DNA of 64,000 nt from Petrolisthes cinctipes. Its lineage: Eukaryota; Arthropoda; Malacostraca; Decapoda; Porcellanidae. The stretch is taken from the NCBI GenBank assembly GCA_033782935.1, contig JAWQEG010000526.1, forward strand, positions 707,501-771,500, read 5' to 3'. Positions 10,766 to 23,500 of the stretch are shown here, one piece after another. Each line of letters begins with the position of its first letter. The stretch's first letter is position 1. Made by a program: the position numbers and the translations under genes. The notes below the pieces were generated by a model. That model was not told where the DNA came from, searched no databases, and was given only the letters and a program-made list of their open reading frames with translations.

Positions 10766-12955
10766 GTACAGATCGCTTCTGGGACCCCTAAATATCGAAT
10801 TTTCGGGTGTTTTGGGACTGAATTTGAGATATCCACTTTTTGGCACCTAAAAGATCGATTTTTAGCATGTTTTTAGCCTATATTTTGAAAATATTCTAGC
10901 ACTGTACAGATTGCTTCTGGGACCCCAAAATATTGAATTTTCGGGTGTTTTGAGCCTGAATTTGAGATATAAACGGGTACATATTGACTTTGGGCATCTA
11001 AAATATCGATTTTCAGCATGTTTTGGGACTGTATTTTGAAAATACTCTAACACTGAGTAGGCATGTACAGATTGCTTCTGGGACCCCAAAATATTGAATT
11101 TTCGGGTGTTTTGAGCCTGAATTTGAGATATAAACGGGTACTGAAGATGCATGCACATATCGACTTTTGTGCACCTAAAAGATCGATTTTCAGTATGTTT
11201 TGAGCATGTATTTTGAAAATACTCTAACACGGATTAGGCATGTACAGATCGCTTCTGGGACCCCTAAATATCGAATTTTCGGGTGTTTTGGGACTGAATT
11301 TGAGATATCGACTTTTTGGCACCTAAAAGATCGATTTTTAGCATGTTTTTAGCCTATATTTTGAAAATATTCTAGCACTGAGTAGGCATGTACAGATTGC
11401 TTCTGGGACCCCAAAATATTGAATTTTCGGGTGTTTTGAGCCTGAATTTGAGATATAAACGGGTACAGAAGATACATGCACATATTGACTTTGGGCACCA
11501 AAAATATCGATTTTCAGCATGTTTTGGGCCTGAATTTTGAAAATACTCTAACACGGAGTAGGCATGTACAGATCGCTTCTGGGACCCCAAAATATCGAAT
11601 TTTCGGGTGTTTAGGGCCAGAAATTGAGATATAAACGGGTACAGAAGATGCATGAACATATCGACTTTTGGGCACCTAAAAGATCGATTTTCAGTATGTT
11701 TTTGGGCTGTATTTTGAAAATACTCTAACACGGAGTAGGCATGTACAGATACCTTCTGGGACCTCTAAATATCGAATTTTCGGGTGTTTTGGGACTGAAT
11801 TTGATATATCGATTTTTTGGCACCTAAAATGTCGATTTTCAGCATGTTTTTAGCCTGTATTTTGAAAATATTCTAGCACTGTGTAGGCATGTACAGATTG
11901 CTTCTGGGACCCAAAAATATTGAATTTTCGGGTGTTTTGAGCCTGAATTTGAGAAATAAACGGGTACTGAAGATGCATGCACATATCGACTTTTGTGCAC
12001 CTAAAAGATCGATTTTCAGTATGTTTTGAGCATGTATTTTGAAAATACTCTAACACGGAGTAGGCATGTACAGATCGCTTCTGGGACCCCTAAATATCGA
12101 ATTTTCGGGTGTTTTGTGACTGAATTTGAGATATCGACTTTTTGGCACCTAAAAGATCGATTTTTAGCATGTTTTTAGCCTATATTTTGAAAATATTCTA
12201 GCACTGTACAGATTGCTTCTGGGACCCCAAAATATTGAATTTTCGGGAGTTTTGAGCCTGAATTTGAGATATAAACGGGTACAGAAGATACATGCACATA
12301 TTGACTTTGGGCATCTAAAATATCGATTTTCAGCATGTTTTGGGACTGTATTTTGAAAATACTCTAACACTGAGTAGGCATGTACAGATTGCTTCTGGGA
12401 CCCCAAAATATTGAATTTTCGGGTGTTTTGAGCCTGAATTTGAGATATAAACGGGTACTGAAGATGCATGCACATATCGACTTTTGTGCACCTAAAAGAT
12501 CGATTTTCAGTATGTTTTGAGCATGTATTTTGAAAATACTCTAACACGGAGTAGGCATGTACAGATCCCTTCTGGGACCCCAAAATATCGTATTTTCGGG
12601 TGTTTAGGGCCAGAATTTGAGATATAAACGGGTACAGAAGATGCATGCACATATCGACTTTTGGGCACCTAAAAGATCGATTTTCAGTATGTTTTTGGCC
12701 TGTATTTTGAAAATACTCTAACACGGAGTAGGCATGTACAGATACCTTCTGGGACCTCTAAATATCGAATTTTCGGGTGTTTTGGGACTGAATTTGAGAT
12801 ATCGATTTTTTGGCACCTAAAATGTCGATTTTCAGCATGTTTTTAGCCTATATTTTGAAAATATTCTAGCACTGTGTAGGCATGTACAGATTGCTTCTGG
12901 GACCCAAAAATATTGAATTTTCGGGTGTTTTGAGCCTGAATTTGAGATATAAACG
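10766..12955 (+). repeat. Displaced copy of 201-2,390
   Basis: The block aligns to 201-2,390 at a constant shift of 10,565 bp and carries the rare 161-bp La at 10,904. Identity stops on the right between GGGTACTGAAG (about 2,391) and GGGTACAGAAGAC (about 12,956). On the left it stops before 201, where the upstream monomers differ (177 versus 176 bp). The copies differ by scattered single bases, for example GTGTTTTG at 1,682 versus GGAGTTTTG at about 12,246. Confidence 0.88.
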
Positions 12956-14029
12956 GGTACAGAAGACACATGCACATATTGACTTTGGGCACCAAAAATA
13001 TCGATTTTCAGCATGTTTTGGGCCTGAATTTTGAAAATACTCTAACAAGGAGTAGGCATGTACAGATCGCTTCTGGGACACCAAAATATCGAATTTTCGG
13101 GTGTTTAGGGCCAGAATTTGAGATATAAACGGGTACAGAAGATGCATGCACATATCGACTTTTGTGCACCTAAAAGATCGATTTTCAGTATGTTTTGAGC
13201 ATGTATTTTGAAAATACTCTAACACGGAGTAGGCATGTACAGATCGCTTCTGGGACCCCTAAATATCGAATTTTCGGGTGTTTTGGGACTGAATTTGAGA
13301 TATCGACTTTTCGGCACCTAAAAGATCGATTTTTAGCATGTTTTTAGCCTATATATTGAAAATATTCTAGCACTGTACAGATTGCTTCTGGGACCCCAAA
13401 ATATTGAATTTTCGGGTGTTTTGAGCCTGAATTTGAGATATAAACGGGTACAGAAGATACATGCACATATTGACTTTGGGTATCTAAAATATCGATTTTC
13501 AGCATGTTTTGGGACTGTATTTTGAAAATACTCTAACACTGAGTAGGCATGTACAGATTGCTTCTGGGACCCCAAAATATTGAATTTTCGGGTGTTTTGA
13601 GCCTGAATTTGAGATATAAACGGGTACTGAAGATGCATGCACATATCGACTTTTGTGCACCTAAAAGATCGATTTTCAGTATGTTTTGAGCATGTATTTT
13701 GAAAATACTCTAACACGGAGTAGGCATGTACAGATCGCTTCTGGGACCCCTAAATATCGAATTTTCGGGTATTTTGGGACTGAATTTGAGATATCGACTT
13801 TTTGGCACCTAAAAGATCGATTTTTAGCATGTTTTTAGCCTATATTTTGAAAATATTCTAGCACTGAGTAGGCATGTACAGATTGCTTCTGGGACCCCAA
13901 AATATTGAATTTTCGAGTGTTTTGAGCCTGAATTTGAGATATAAACGGGTACAGAAGATACATGCACATATTGACTTTGGGCACCAAAAATATCGATTTT
14001 CAGCATGTTTTGGGCCTGAATTTTGAAAA
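12956..14029 (+). repeat. Trimer run before the 2,819-bp pair
   Basis: Monomers start at 12,884, 13,060, 13,237, 13,375, 13,551, 13,728 and 13,876, giving trimers of 491 and 501 bp. The left part matches about 9,320-9,870. One copy-specific change is TATATATTGAAAATATT at about 13,350. The block ends where copy 1 of the 2,819-bp repeat becomes recognisable. Confidence 0.82.
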
Positions 14030-16848
14030 TACTCTAACACGGAGTAGGCATGTACAGATCCCTTCTGGGACCCCAATATATCGAATTTTCGGGTGTTTAG
14101 GGCCAGAATTTGAGATATAAACGGGTACAGAAGATGCATGCACATATCGACTTTTGGGCACCTAAAAGATCGATTTTCAGTATGTTTTTGGCCTGTATTT
14201 TGAAAATACTCTAACACGGAGTAGGCATGTACAGATACCTTCTGGGACCTCTAAATATCGAATTTTCGGGTGTTTTGGGACTGAATTTGAGATATCGATT
14301 TTTTGGCACCTAAAATGTCGATTTTCAGCATGTTTTTAGCCTATATTTTGAAAATATTCTAGCACTGTGTAGGCATGTACAGATTGCTTCTGGGACCCCA
14401 AAATATTGAATTTTCGGGTGTTTTGAGCCTGAATTTGAGATATAAACGGGTACAGAAGATCCATGCACATATTGACTTTGGGCATCTAAAATATCGATTT
14501 TCAGCATGTTTTGAGCCTGTATTTTGAAAATACTCTAACACGGAGTAGGCATGTACAGATCGCTTCTGGGACCCCTAAATATCGAATTTTCGGGTGTTTT
14601 GGGACTGAATTTGAGATATCGACTTTTTGGCACCTAAAAGATCGATTTTTAGCATGTTTTTAACCTATATTTTGACAATATTCTAGCACTGAGTAGGCAT
14701 GTACAGATTGCTTCTGGAACCCCAAAATATTGAATTTTCGGGTGTTTTGAGCCTGAATTTGAGATATAAACGGGTACAGAAGATACATGCACATATTGAC
14801 TTTGGGCACCAAAAATATCGATTTTCAGCATGTTTTGGGCCTGAATTTTGAAAATACTCTAACAAGGAGTAGGCATGTACAGATCGCTTCTGGGACCCCA
14901 AAATATCGAATTTTCAGGTGTTTAGGGCCAGAATTTGAGATATAAACGGGTACAGAAGATGCATGCACATATCGACTTTTGGGCACCTAAAAGATCGATT
15001 TTCAGTATGTTTTTAGCCTGTATTTTGAAAATACTCTCACACACAGTAGGCATGTACAGATACCTTCTGGGACCTCTAAATATCGAATTATCGGGTGTTT
15101 TGGGACTGAATTTGAGATATCGATTTTTTGGCACCTAAAATGTCGATTTTTAGCATGTTTTTAGCCTATATTTAGAAAATATTCTAGCACTGTGTAGGCA
15201 TGTACAGATTGCTTCTGGGACCCCAAAATATTGAATTTTCGGGTGTTTTGAGCCTGAATTTGAGATATAAACGGGTACAGAAGATACATGCACATATTGA
15301 CTTTGGGCATCTAAAATATCGATTTTCAGCATGTTTTGGGCCTGTATTTTAAAAATACTCTAACACTGAGTAGGCATGTACAGATTGCTTCTGGGACCCC
15401 AAAATATTGAATTTTCGGGTATTTTGAGCCTGAATTTGAGATATAAACGGGTACTGAAGATGCATGCACATATCGACTTTTGTGCACCTAAAAGATCGAT
15501 TTTCAGTATGTTTTGAGCATGTATTTTGAAAATACTCTAACACGGAGTAGGCATGTACAGATCACTTCTGGGACCCCTAAATATCGAATTTTCGGATGTT
15601 TTGGGACTGAATTTGAGATATCGACTTTTTGGCACCTAAAAGATCGATTTTTAGCATGTTTTTAGCCTATATTTTGAAAATATTCTAGCACTGAGTAGGC
15701 ATGTACAGATTGCTTCTGGGACCCCAAAATATTGAATTTTCGGGTGTTTTGAGCCTGAATTTGAGATATAAACGGGTACAGAAGATACATGCACATATTG
15801 ACTTTGGGCACCAAAAATATCGATTTTCAGCATGTTTTGGGCCTGAATTTTGAAAATACTCTAACACGGAGTAGGCATGTACAGATCGCTTCTGGGACCC
15901 CAAAATATCAAATTTTCGGGTGTTTAGGGCCAGAATTTGAGAAATAAACGGGTACAGAAGATGCATGCTCATATCGACTTTTGGGCACCTAAAAGATCGA
16001 TTTTCAGTATGTTTTTGGCCTGTATTTTGAAAATACTCTAACATGCAGTAGGCATGTACAGATCACTTCTGGGACCTCTAAATATAGAATTTTCGGGTGT
16101 TTTGGGACTGAATTTGAGATATCGATTTTTTGGCACCTAAAATGTCGATTTTTAGCATGTTTTTAGCCTATATTTTGAAAATATTCTAGCACTGTACAGA
16201 TTGATTCTGGGACCCCAAAATATTGAATTTTCGGGTGTTTTGAGCCTGAATTTGAGATATAAACGGGTACAGAAGATACATGCACATATTGACTTTGGGC
16301 ACCAAAAATATCGATTTTCAGCATGTTTTGGGCCTGAATTTTGAAAATACTCTATCACGGAGTAGGCATGTACAGATCGCTTCTGGGACCCCAAAATATT
16401 GAATTTTCGGGTGTTTAAGGACAGAATTTGAGATATAAACGGGTACAGAAGATGCATGCACATATCGACTTTTAGGCACCTAAAAGATCGATTTTCAGTA
16501 TGTTTTGACCATGTATTTTGAAAATACTCTAACACGGAGTAGGCATGTACAGATCGCTTCTGGGACCCCTAAATATCGAATTTTCGGGTGTTTTGGGACT
16601 GAATTTGAGATATCGACTTTTTGGCACCTAAAAGATCGATTTTTAGCATGTTTTTAGCCTATATTTTGAAAATATTCTAGCACTGAGTAGGAATGTACAG
16701 ATTGCTTCTGGGACCCCAAAATATTGAATTTTCGGGTGTTTTGAGCCTGAATTTGAGATATAAACGGGTACAGAAGATACATGCACATATTGACTTTGGG
16801 CATCTAAAATATCGACTTTCAGCATGTTTTGGGCCTGTATTTTGAAAA
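14030..16848 (+). repeat. HOR B copy 1: 2,819-bp 17-mer
   Basis: Monomer steps from 14,052 are 177, 148, 176, 148, 176, 177, 148, 176, 177, 148, 176, 177, 138, 176, 177, 148 and 176, which sum to 2,819. Rare markers include CCCCAATATATCG, ACCTATATTTTGACAATATT, CTCTCACACACAGTAGG, GAATTATCGGG, CATGCAGTAGG and GATTGATTCTGG. Each recurs at +2,819. Confidence 0.92.
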
Positions 16849-19667
16849 TACTCTAACACGGAGTAGGCATGTACAGATCCCTTCTGGGACCCCAATATAT
16901 CGAATTTTCGGGTGTTTAGGGCCAGAATTTGAGATATAAACGGGTACAGAAGATGCATGCACATATCGACTTTTGGGCACCTAAAAGATCGATTTTCAGT
17001 ATGTTTTTGGCCTGTATTTTGAAAATACTCTAACACGGAGTAGGCATGTACAGATACCTTCTGGGACCTCTAAATATCGAATTTTCGGGTGTTTTGGGAC
17101 TGAATTTGAGATATCGATTTTTTGGCACCTAAAATGTCGATTTTCAGCATGTTTTTAGCCTATATTTTGAAAATATTCTAGCACTGTGTAGGCATGTACA
17201 GATTGCTTCTGGGACCCCAAAATATTGAATTTTCGGGTGTTTTGAGCCTGAATTTGAGATATAAACGGGTACAGAAGATCCATGCACATATTGACTTTGG
17301 GCATCTAAAATATCGATTTTCAGCATGTTTTGAGCCTGTATTTTGAAAATACTCTAACACGGAGTAGGCATGTACAGATCGCTTCTGGGACCCCTAAATA
17401 TCGAATTTTCGGGTGTTTTGGGACTGAATTTGAGATATCGACTTTTTGGCACCTAAAAGATCGATTTTTAGCATGTTTTTAACCTATATTTTGACAATAT
17501 TCTAGCACTGAGTAGGCATGTACAGATTGCTTCTGGAACCCCAAAATATTGAATTTTCGGGTGTTTTGAGCCTGAATTTGAGATATAAACGGGTACAGAA
17601 GATACATGCACATATTGACTTTGGGCACCAAAAATATCGATTTTCAGCATGTTTTGGGCCTGAATTTTGAAAATACTCTAACAAGGAGTAGGCATGTACA
17701 GATCGCTTCTGGGACCCCAAAATATCGAATTTTCAGGTGTTTAGGGCCAGAATTTGAGATATAAACGGGTACAGAAGATGCATGCACATATCGACTTTTG
17801 GGCACCTAAAAGATCGATTTTCAGTATGTTTTTAGCCTGTATTTTGAAAATACTCTCACACACAGTAGGCATGTACAGATACCTTCTGGGACCTCTAAAT
17901 ATCGAATTATCGGGTGTTTTGGGACTGAATTTGAGATATCGATTTTTTGGCACCTAAAATGTCGATTTTTAGCATGTTTTTAGCCTATATTTAGAAAATA
18001 TTCTAGCACTGTGTAGGCATGTACAGATTGCTTCTGGGACCCCAAAATATTGAATTTTCGGGTGTTTTGAGCCTGAATTTGAGATATAAACGGGTACAGA
18101 AGATACATGCACATATTGACTTTGGGCATCTAAAATATCGATTTTCAGCATGTTTTGGGCCTGTATTTTAAAAATACTCTAACACTGAGTAGGCATGTAC
18201 AGATTGCTTCTGGGACCCCAAAATATTGAATTTTCGGGTATTTTGAGCCTGAATTTGAGATATAAACGGGTACTGAAGATGCATGCACATATCGACTTTT
18301 GTGCACCTAAAAGATCGATTTTCAGTATGTTTTGAGCATGTATTTTGAAAATACTCTAACACGGAGTAGGCATGTACAGATCACTTCTGGGACCCCTAAA
18401 TATCGAATTTTCGGATGTTTTGGGACTGAATTTGAGATATCGACTTTTTGGCACCTAAAAGATCGATTTTTAGCATGTTTTTAGCCTATATTTTGAAAAT
18501 ATTCTAGCACTGAGTAGGCATGTACAGATTGCTTCTGGGACCCCAAAATATTGAATTTTCGGGTGTTTTGAGCCTGAATTTGAGATATAAACGGGTACAG
18601 AAGATACATGCACATATTGACTTTGGGCACCAAAAATATCGATTTTCAGCATGTTTTGGGCCTGAATTTTGAAAATACTCTAACACGGAGTAGGCATGTA
18701 CAGATCGCTTCTGGGACCCCAAAATATCAAATTTTCGGGTGTTTAGGGCCAGAATTTGAGAAATAAACGGGTACAGAAGATGCATGCTCATATCGACTTT
18801 TGGGCACCTAAAAGATCGATTTTCAGTATGTTTTTGGCCTGTATTTTGAAAATACTCTAACATGCAGTAGGCATGTACAGATCACTTCTGGGACCTCTAA
18901 ATATAGAATTTTCGGGTGTTTTGGGACTGAATTTGAGATATCGATTTTTTGGCACCTAAAATGTCGATTTTTAGCATGTTTTTAGCCTATATTTTGAAAA
19001 TATTCTAGCACTGTACAGATTGATTCTGGGACCCCAAAATATTGAATTTTCGGGTGTTTTGAGCCTGAATTTGAGATATAAACGGGTACAGAAGATACAT
19101 GCACATATTGACTTTGGGCACCAAAAATATCGATTTTCAGCATGTTTTGGGCCTGAATTTTGAAAATACTCTATCACGGAGTAGGCATGTACAGATCGCT
19201 TCTGGGACCCCAAAATATTGAATTTTCGGGTGTTTAAGGACAGAATTTGAGATATAAACGGGTACAGAAGATGCATGCACATATCGACTTTTAGGCACCT
19301 AAAAGATCGATTTTCAGTATGTTTTGACCATGTATTTTGAAAATACTCTAACACGGAGTAGGCATGTACAGATCGCTTCTGGGACCCCTAAATATCGAAT
19401 TTTCGGGTGTTTTGGGACTGAATTTGAGATATCGACTTTTTGGCACCTAAAAGATCGATTTTTAGCATGTTTTTAGCCTATATTTTGAAAATATTCTAGC
19501 ACTGAGTAGGAATGTACAGATTGCTTCTGGGACCCCAAAATATTGAATTTTCGGGTGTTTTGAGCCTGAATTTGAGATATAAACGGGTACAGAAGATACA
19601 TGCACATATTGACTTTGGGCATCTAAAATATCGACTTTCAGCATGTTTTGGGCCTGTATTTTGAAAA
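16849..19667 (+). repeat. HOR B copy 2: 2,819 bp, looks identical to copy 1
   Basis: All rare markers of copy 1 recur at the same offset, and I found no substitution in the stretches compared. The copy 1 to copy 2 junction lies between about 16,839 and 16,859: upstream bases match 19,658-19,678 while downstream bases match 14,020 onward. Matching ends at 19,679, where AACACT replaces AACACG. This looks like a recent tandem duplication. Confidence 0.92.
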
Positions 19668-20505
19668 TACTCTAACACTGAGTAGGCATGTACAGATTGC
19701 TTCTGGGACCCCAAAATATTGAATTTTCGGGTGTTTTAAGCCTGAATTTGAGATATAAACGGGTACTGAAGATGCATGCACATATCGACTTTTGTGCACC
19801 TAAAAGATCGATTTTTAGTATGTTTTGAGCATGTATTTTGAAAATACTCTAACACGGAGTAGGCATGTACAGATCACTTCTGGGACCCCTAAATTTCGAA
19901 TTTTCGGGTGTTTTGGGACTGAATTTGAGATATCGACTTTTTGGCACCTAAAAGATCGATTTTTAGCATGTTTTTAGCCTATATTTTGAAAATATTCTAG
20001 CACTGAGTAGGCATGTACAGATTGCTTCTGGGACCCCTAAATATTGAATTTTCGGGTGTTTTGAGCCTGAATTTGAGATATAAACGGGTACAGAAGATAC
20101 ATGCACATATTGACTTTGGGCACCAAAAATATCGATTTTCAGCATGTTTTGGGCCTGAATTTTGAAAATACTCTAACACGGAGTAGGCATGTACAGATCG
20201 CTTCTGGGACCCCAAAATATCGAATTTTCGGGTGTTTAGGGCCAGAATTTGAGATATAAACGGGTACAGAAGATGCATGCACATATCGACTTTTGGGCAC
20301 CTAAAAGATCGATTTTCAGTATGTTTTTGGCCTGTGTTTTGAAAATACTCTAACACGGAGTAGGCATGTACAGATCGCTTCTGGGACCTCTAAATATCGA
20401 ATTTTCGGGTGTTTTGGGACTGAATTTGAGATATCGATTTTTTGGCACCTAAAATGTCGATTTTTAGCATGTTTTTACCCTATATTTGGAAAATATTCTA
20501 GCACT
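19668..20505 (+). repeat. Bridge segment related to 15.4-16.2 kb
   Basis: Monomers start at 19,690, 19,867, 20,015, 20,191 and 20,368, the same length order as 15,378-16,193 (shift 4,312). Both have CAGATCACTTCTGGG at the first S. Several bases differ, for example TAAATTTCGAATTTT at about 19,892, so this copy is older than the 2,819-bp pair. Confidence 0.8.
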
Positions 20506-23500
20506 GTACAGATTGCTTCTGGGAGCCCAAAATATTGAATTTTCGGGTGTTTTGAGCCTGAATTTGAGATATAAACGGGTACAGAAGATACATGCACATA
20601 TTGACTTTGGGCACCAAAAATATCGATTTTCAGCATGTTTTGGGCCTTAATTTTGAAAATACTCTAACACGGAGTAGGCATGTACAGATCGCTTCTGGGA
20701 CCCCAAAATATTGAATTTTCGGGTGTTTAGGGCCAGAATTTGAGATATAAACGGGTACAGAAGATGCATGCACATATCGACTTTTGGACACCTAAAAGAT
20801 CGATTTTCAGTATGTTTTTGGCCTGTATTTTAAAAATACTCTAACACGGAGTAGGCATGTACAGATACCTTCTGGGACCTCTAAATATCGAATTTTCGGG
20901 TGTTTCGGGACTGAATTTGAGATATCGATTTTTTGGCACCTAAAATGTCGATTTTTAGCATGTTTCTAGCCTATATTTTGAAAATATTCTAGCACTGTGT
21001 AGGCATGTACAGATTGCTTCTGGGACCCCAAAATATTGAATTTTCGGGTGTTTTGAGCCTGAATTTGAGATATAAACGGGTACAGAAGATACATGCACAT
21101 ATTGACTTTGGGCATCTAAAATATCGATTTTCAGCATGTTTTGGCCCTGTATTTTGAAAATACTCTAACACTGTGTAGGCATGTACAGATTTCTTCTGGG
21201 ACCCCAAAATATTGAATTTTCGGGTGTTTTGAGCCTGAATTTGAGATATAAACGGGTACTGAAGATGCATGCACATATCGACTTTTGTGCACCTAAAAGA
21301 TCGATTTTCAGTATGTTTTGAGCATGTATTTTGAAAATACTCTAACACGGAGTAGGCATGTACAGATCGCTTCTGGGACCCCTAAATATCGAATTTTCGG
21401 GTGTTTTGGGACTGAATTTGAGATATCGACTTTTTGGCACCTAAAAGATCGATTTTTAGCATGTTTTTAGCCTATATTTTGAAAATATTCTAGCACTGAG
21501 TAGGCATGTACAGATTGCTTCTGGGACCCCAAAATATTGAATTTTCGGGTGTTTTGGGACTGAATTTAAGATATCGACTTTTTGGCACCTAAAAGATCGT
21601 TATTTAGCATGTTTTTAGCCTATATTTTGAAAATATTCTAGCACTGAGTAGGCATGTACAGATTGCTTCTGGGACCCCAAAATATTGAATTTTCGGGTGT
21701 TTTGAGCCTGAATTTGAGATATAAATGGGTACAGAAGATACATGCACATATTGACTTTGGGCACCAAAAATATCGATTTTCAGCATGTTTTGGGCCTGAA
21801 TTTTGAAAAAACTCTAACACGGAGTAGGCATGTACAGATCGCTTCTGGGACCCCAAAATATCGAATTTTCGGGTGTTTAGGGCCAGAAATTGAGATATAA
21901 ACGGGTACAGAAGATGCATGCACATATCGACTTTTGTGCACCTAAAAGATCGATTTTCAGTATGTTTTTGGCCTGTATTTTGAAAATACTCTAACACGGA
22001 GTAGGCATGTACAGATCGCTTCTGGGACCCCTAAATATCGAATTTTCGGGTGTTTTGGGACTGAATTTGAGATATCGACTTTTTGGCACCTAAAAGATCG
22101 ATTTTTAGCATGTTTTTAGCCTATATTTTGAAAATATTCTAGCACTGTACAGATTGCTTCTGGGACCCCAAAATATTGAATTTTCGGGTGTTTTGAGCCT
22201 GAATTTGAGATATAAACGGGTACAGAAGATACATGCACATATTGACTTTGGACCCCAAAAATATCGATTTTCAGCATGTTTTGGGCCTGAATTTTGAAAA
22301 TACTCTAACACGGAGTAGGCATGTACAGATCGCTTCTGGGACCCCAAAATATTGAATTTTCGGGTGTTTAGGGCCAGAATTTGAGATATAAACGGGTACA
22401 GAAGATGCATGCACATATCGACTTTTGGGCACCTAAAAGATCGATTTTCAGTATGTTTTTGGCCTGTATTTTGAAAATACTCTAACACGGAGTAGGCATG
22501 TACAGATACCTTCTGGGACCTCTAAATATCGAATTTTCGGGTGTTTTGGGACTGAATTTGAGATATCGATTTTTTGGCACCAAAAATATCGATTTTCAGC
22601 ATGTTTTTAGCCTATATTTTGAAAATATTCTAGCACTGAGTAGGCATGTACAGATTGCTTCTGGGACCCCAAAATATTGAATTTTCGGGTGTTTTGAGCC
22701 TGAATTTGAGATATAAACGGGTACAGAAGATACGTGCACATATTGACTTAGGGCACCAAAAATATCGATTTTCAGCATGGTTTGGGCCTGAATTTTGAAA
22801 ATACTCTAACACGGAGTAGGCATGTACAGATCGCTTCTGGGACCACAAAATATCGAATTTTCGGGTGTTTAGGGCCAGAATTTGAGATATAAACGGGTAC
22901 AGAAGATGCATGCACATATCGACTTTTGGGCACCTAAAAGATCGATTTTCAGTATGTTTTTGGCCTGTATTTTGAAAATACTCTAACACGGAGTAGGCAT
23001 GTACAGATACCTTCTGGGACCTCTAAATATCGAATTTTCGGGTGTTTTGGGACTGAATTTGATATATCGATTTTTTGGCACCTAAAATGTCGATTTTTAG
23101 CATGTTTTTACCCTATATTTGGAAAATATTCTAGCACTGTACAGATTGCTTCTGGGACCCCAAAATATTGAATTTTCGGGTGTTTTGAGCCTGAATTTGA
23201 GATATAAACGGGTACAGAAGATACATGCACATATTGACTTTGGGCACCAAAAATATCGATTTTCAGCATGTTTTGGGCCTGAATTTTGAAACTACTCTAA
23301 CACGGAGTAGGCATGTACAGATCGCTTCTGGGACCCCAAAATATTGAATTTTCGGGTGTTTAGGGCCAGAATTTGAGATATAAACGGGTACAGAAGATGC
23401 ATGCACAAATCGACTTTTGGGCACCTAAAAGATCGATTTTCAGTATGTTTTTGGCCTGTATTTTAAAAATACTCTAACACGTAGTAGGCATGTACAGATA

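Noticed and set aside
14935..15138. Plus-strand open frame of 67 codons, repeated at 17,754-17,957
   Set aside because: It exists only because of private substitutions in one trimer of the 2,819-bp unit and is copied with it. It has no recognisable product.
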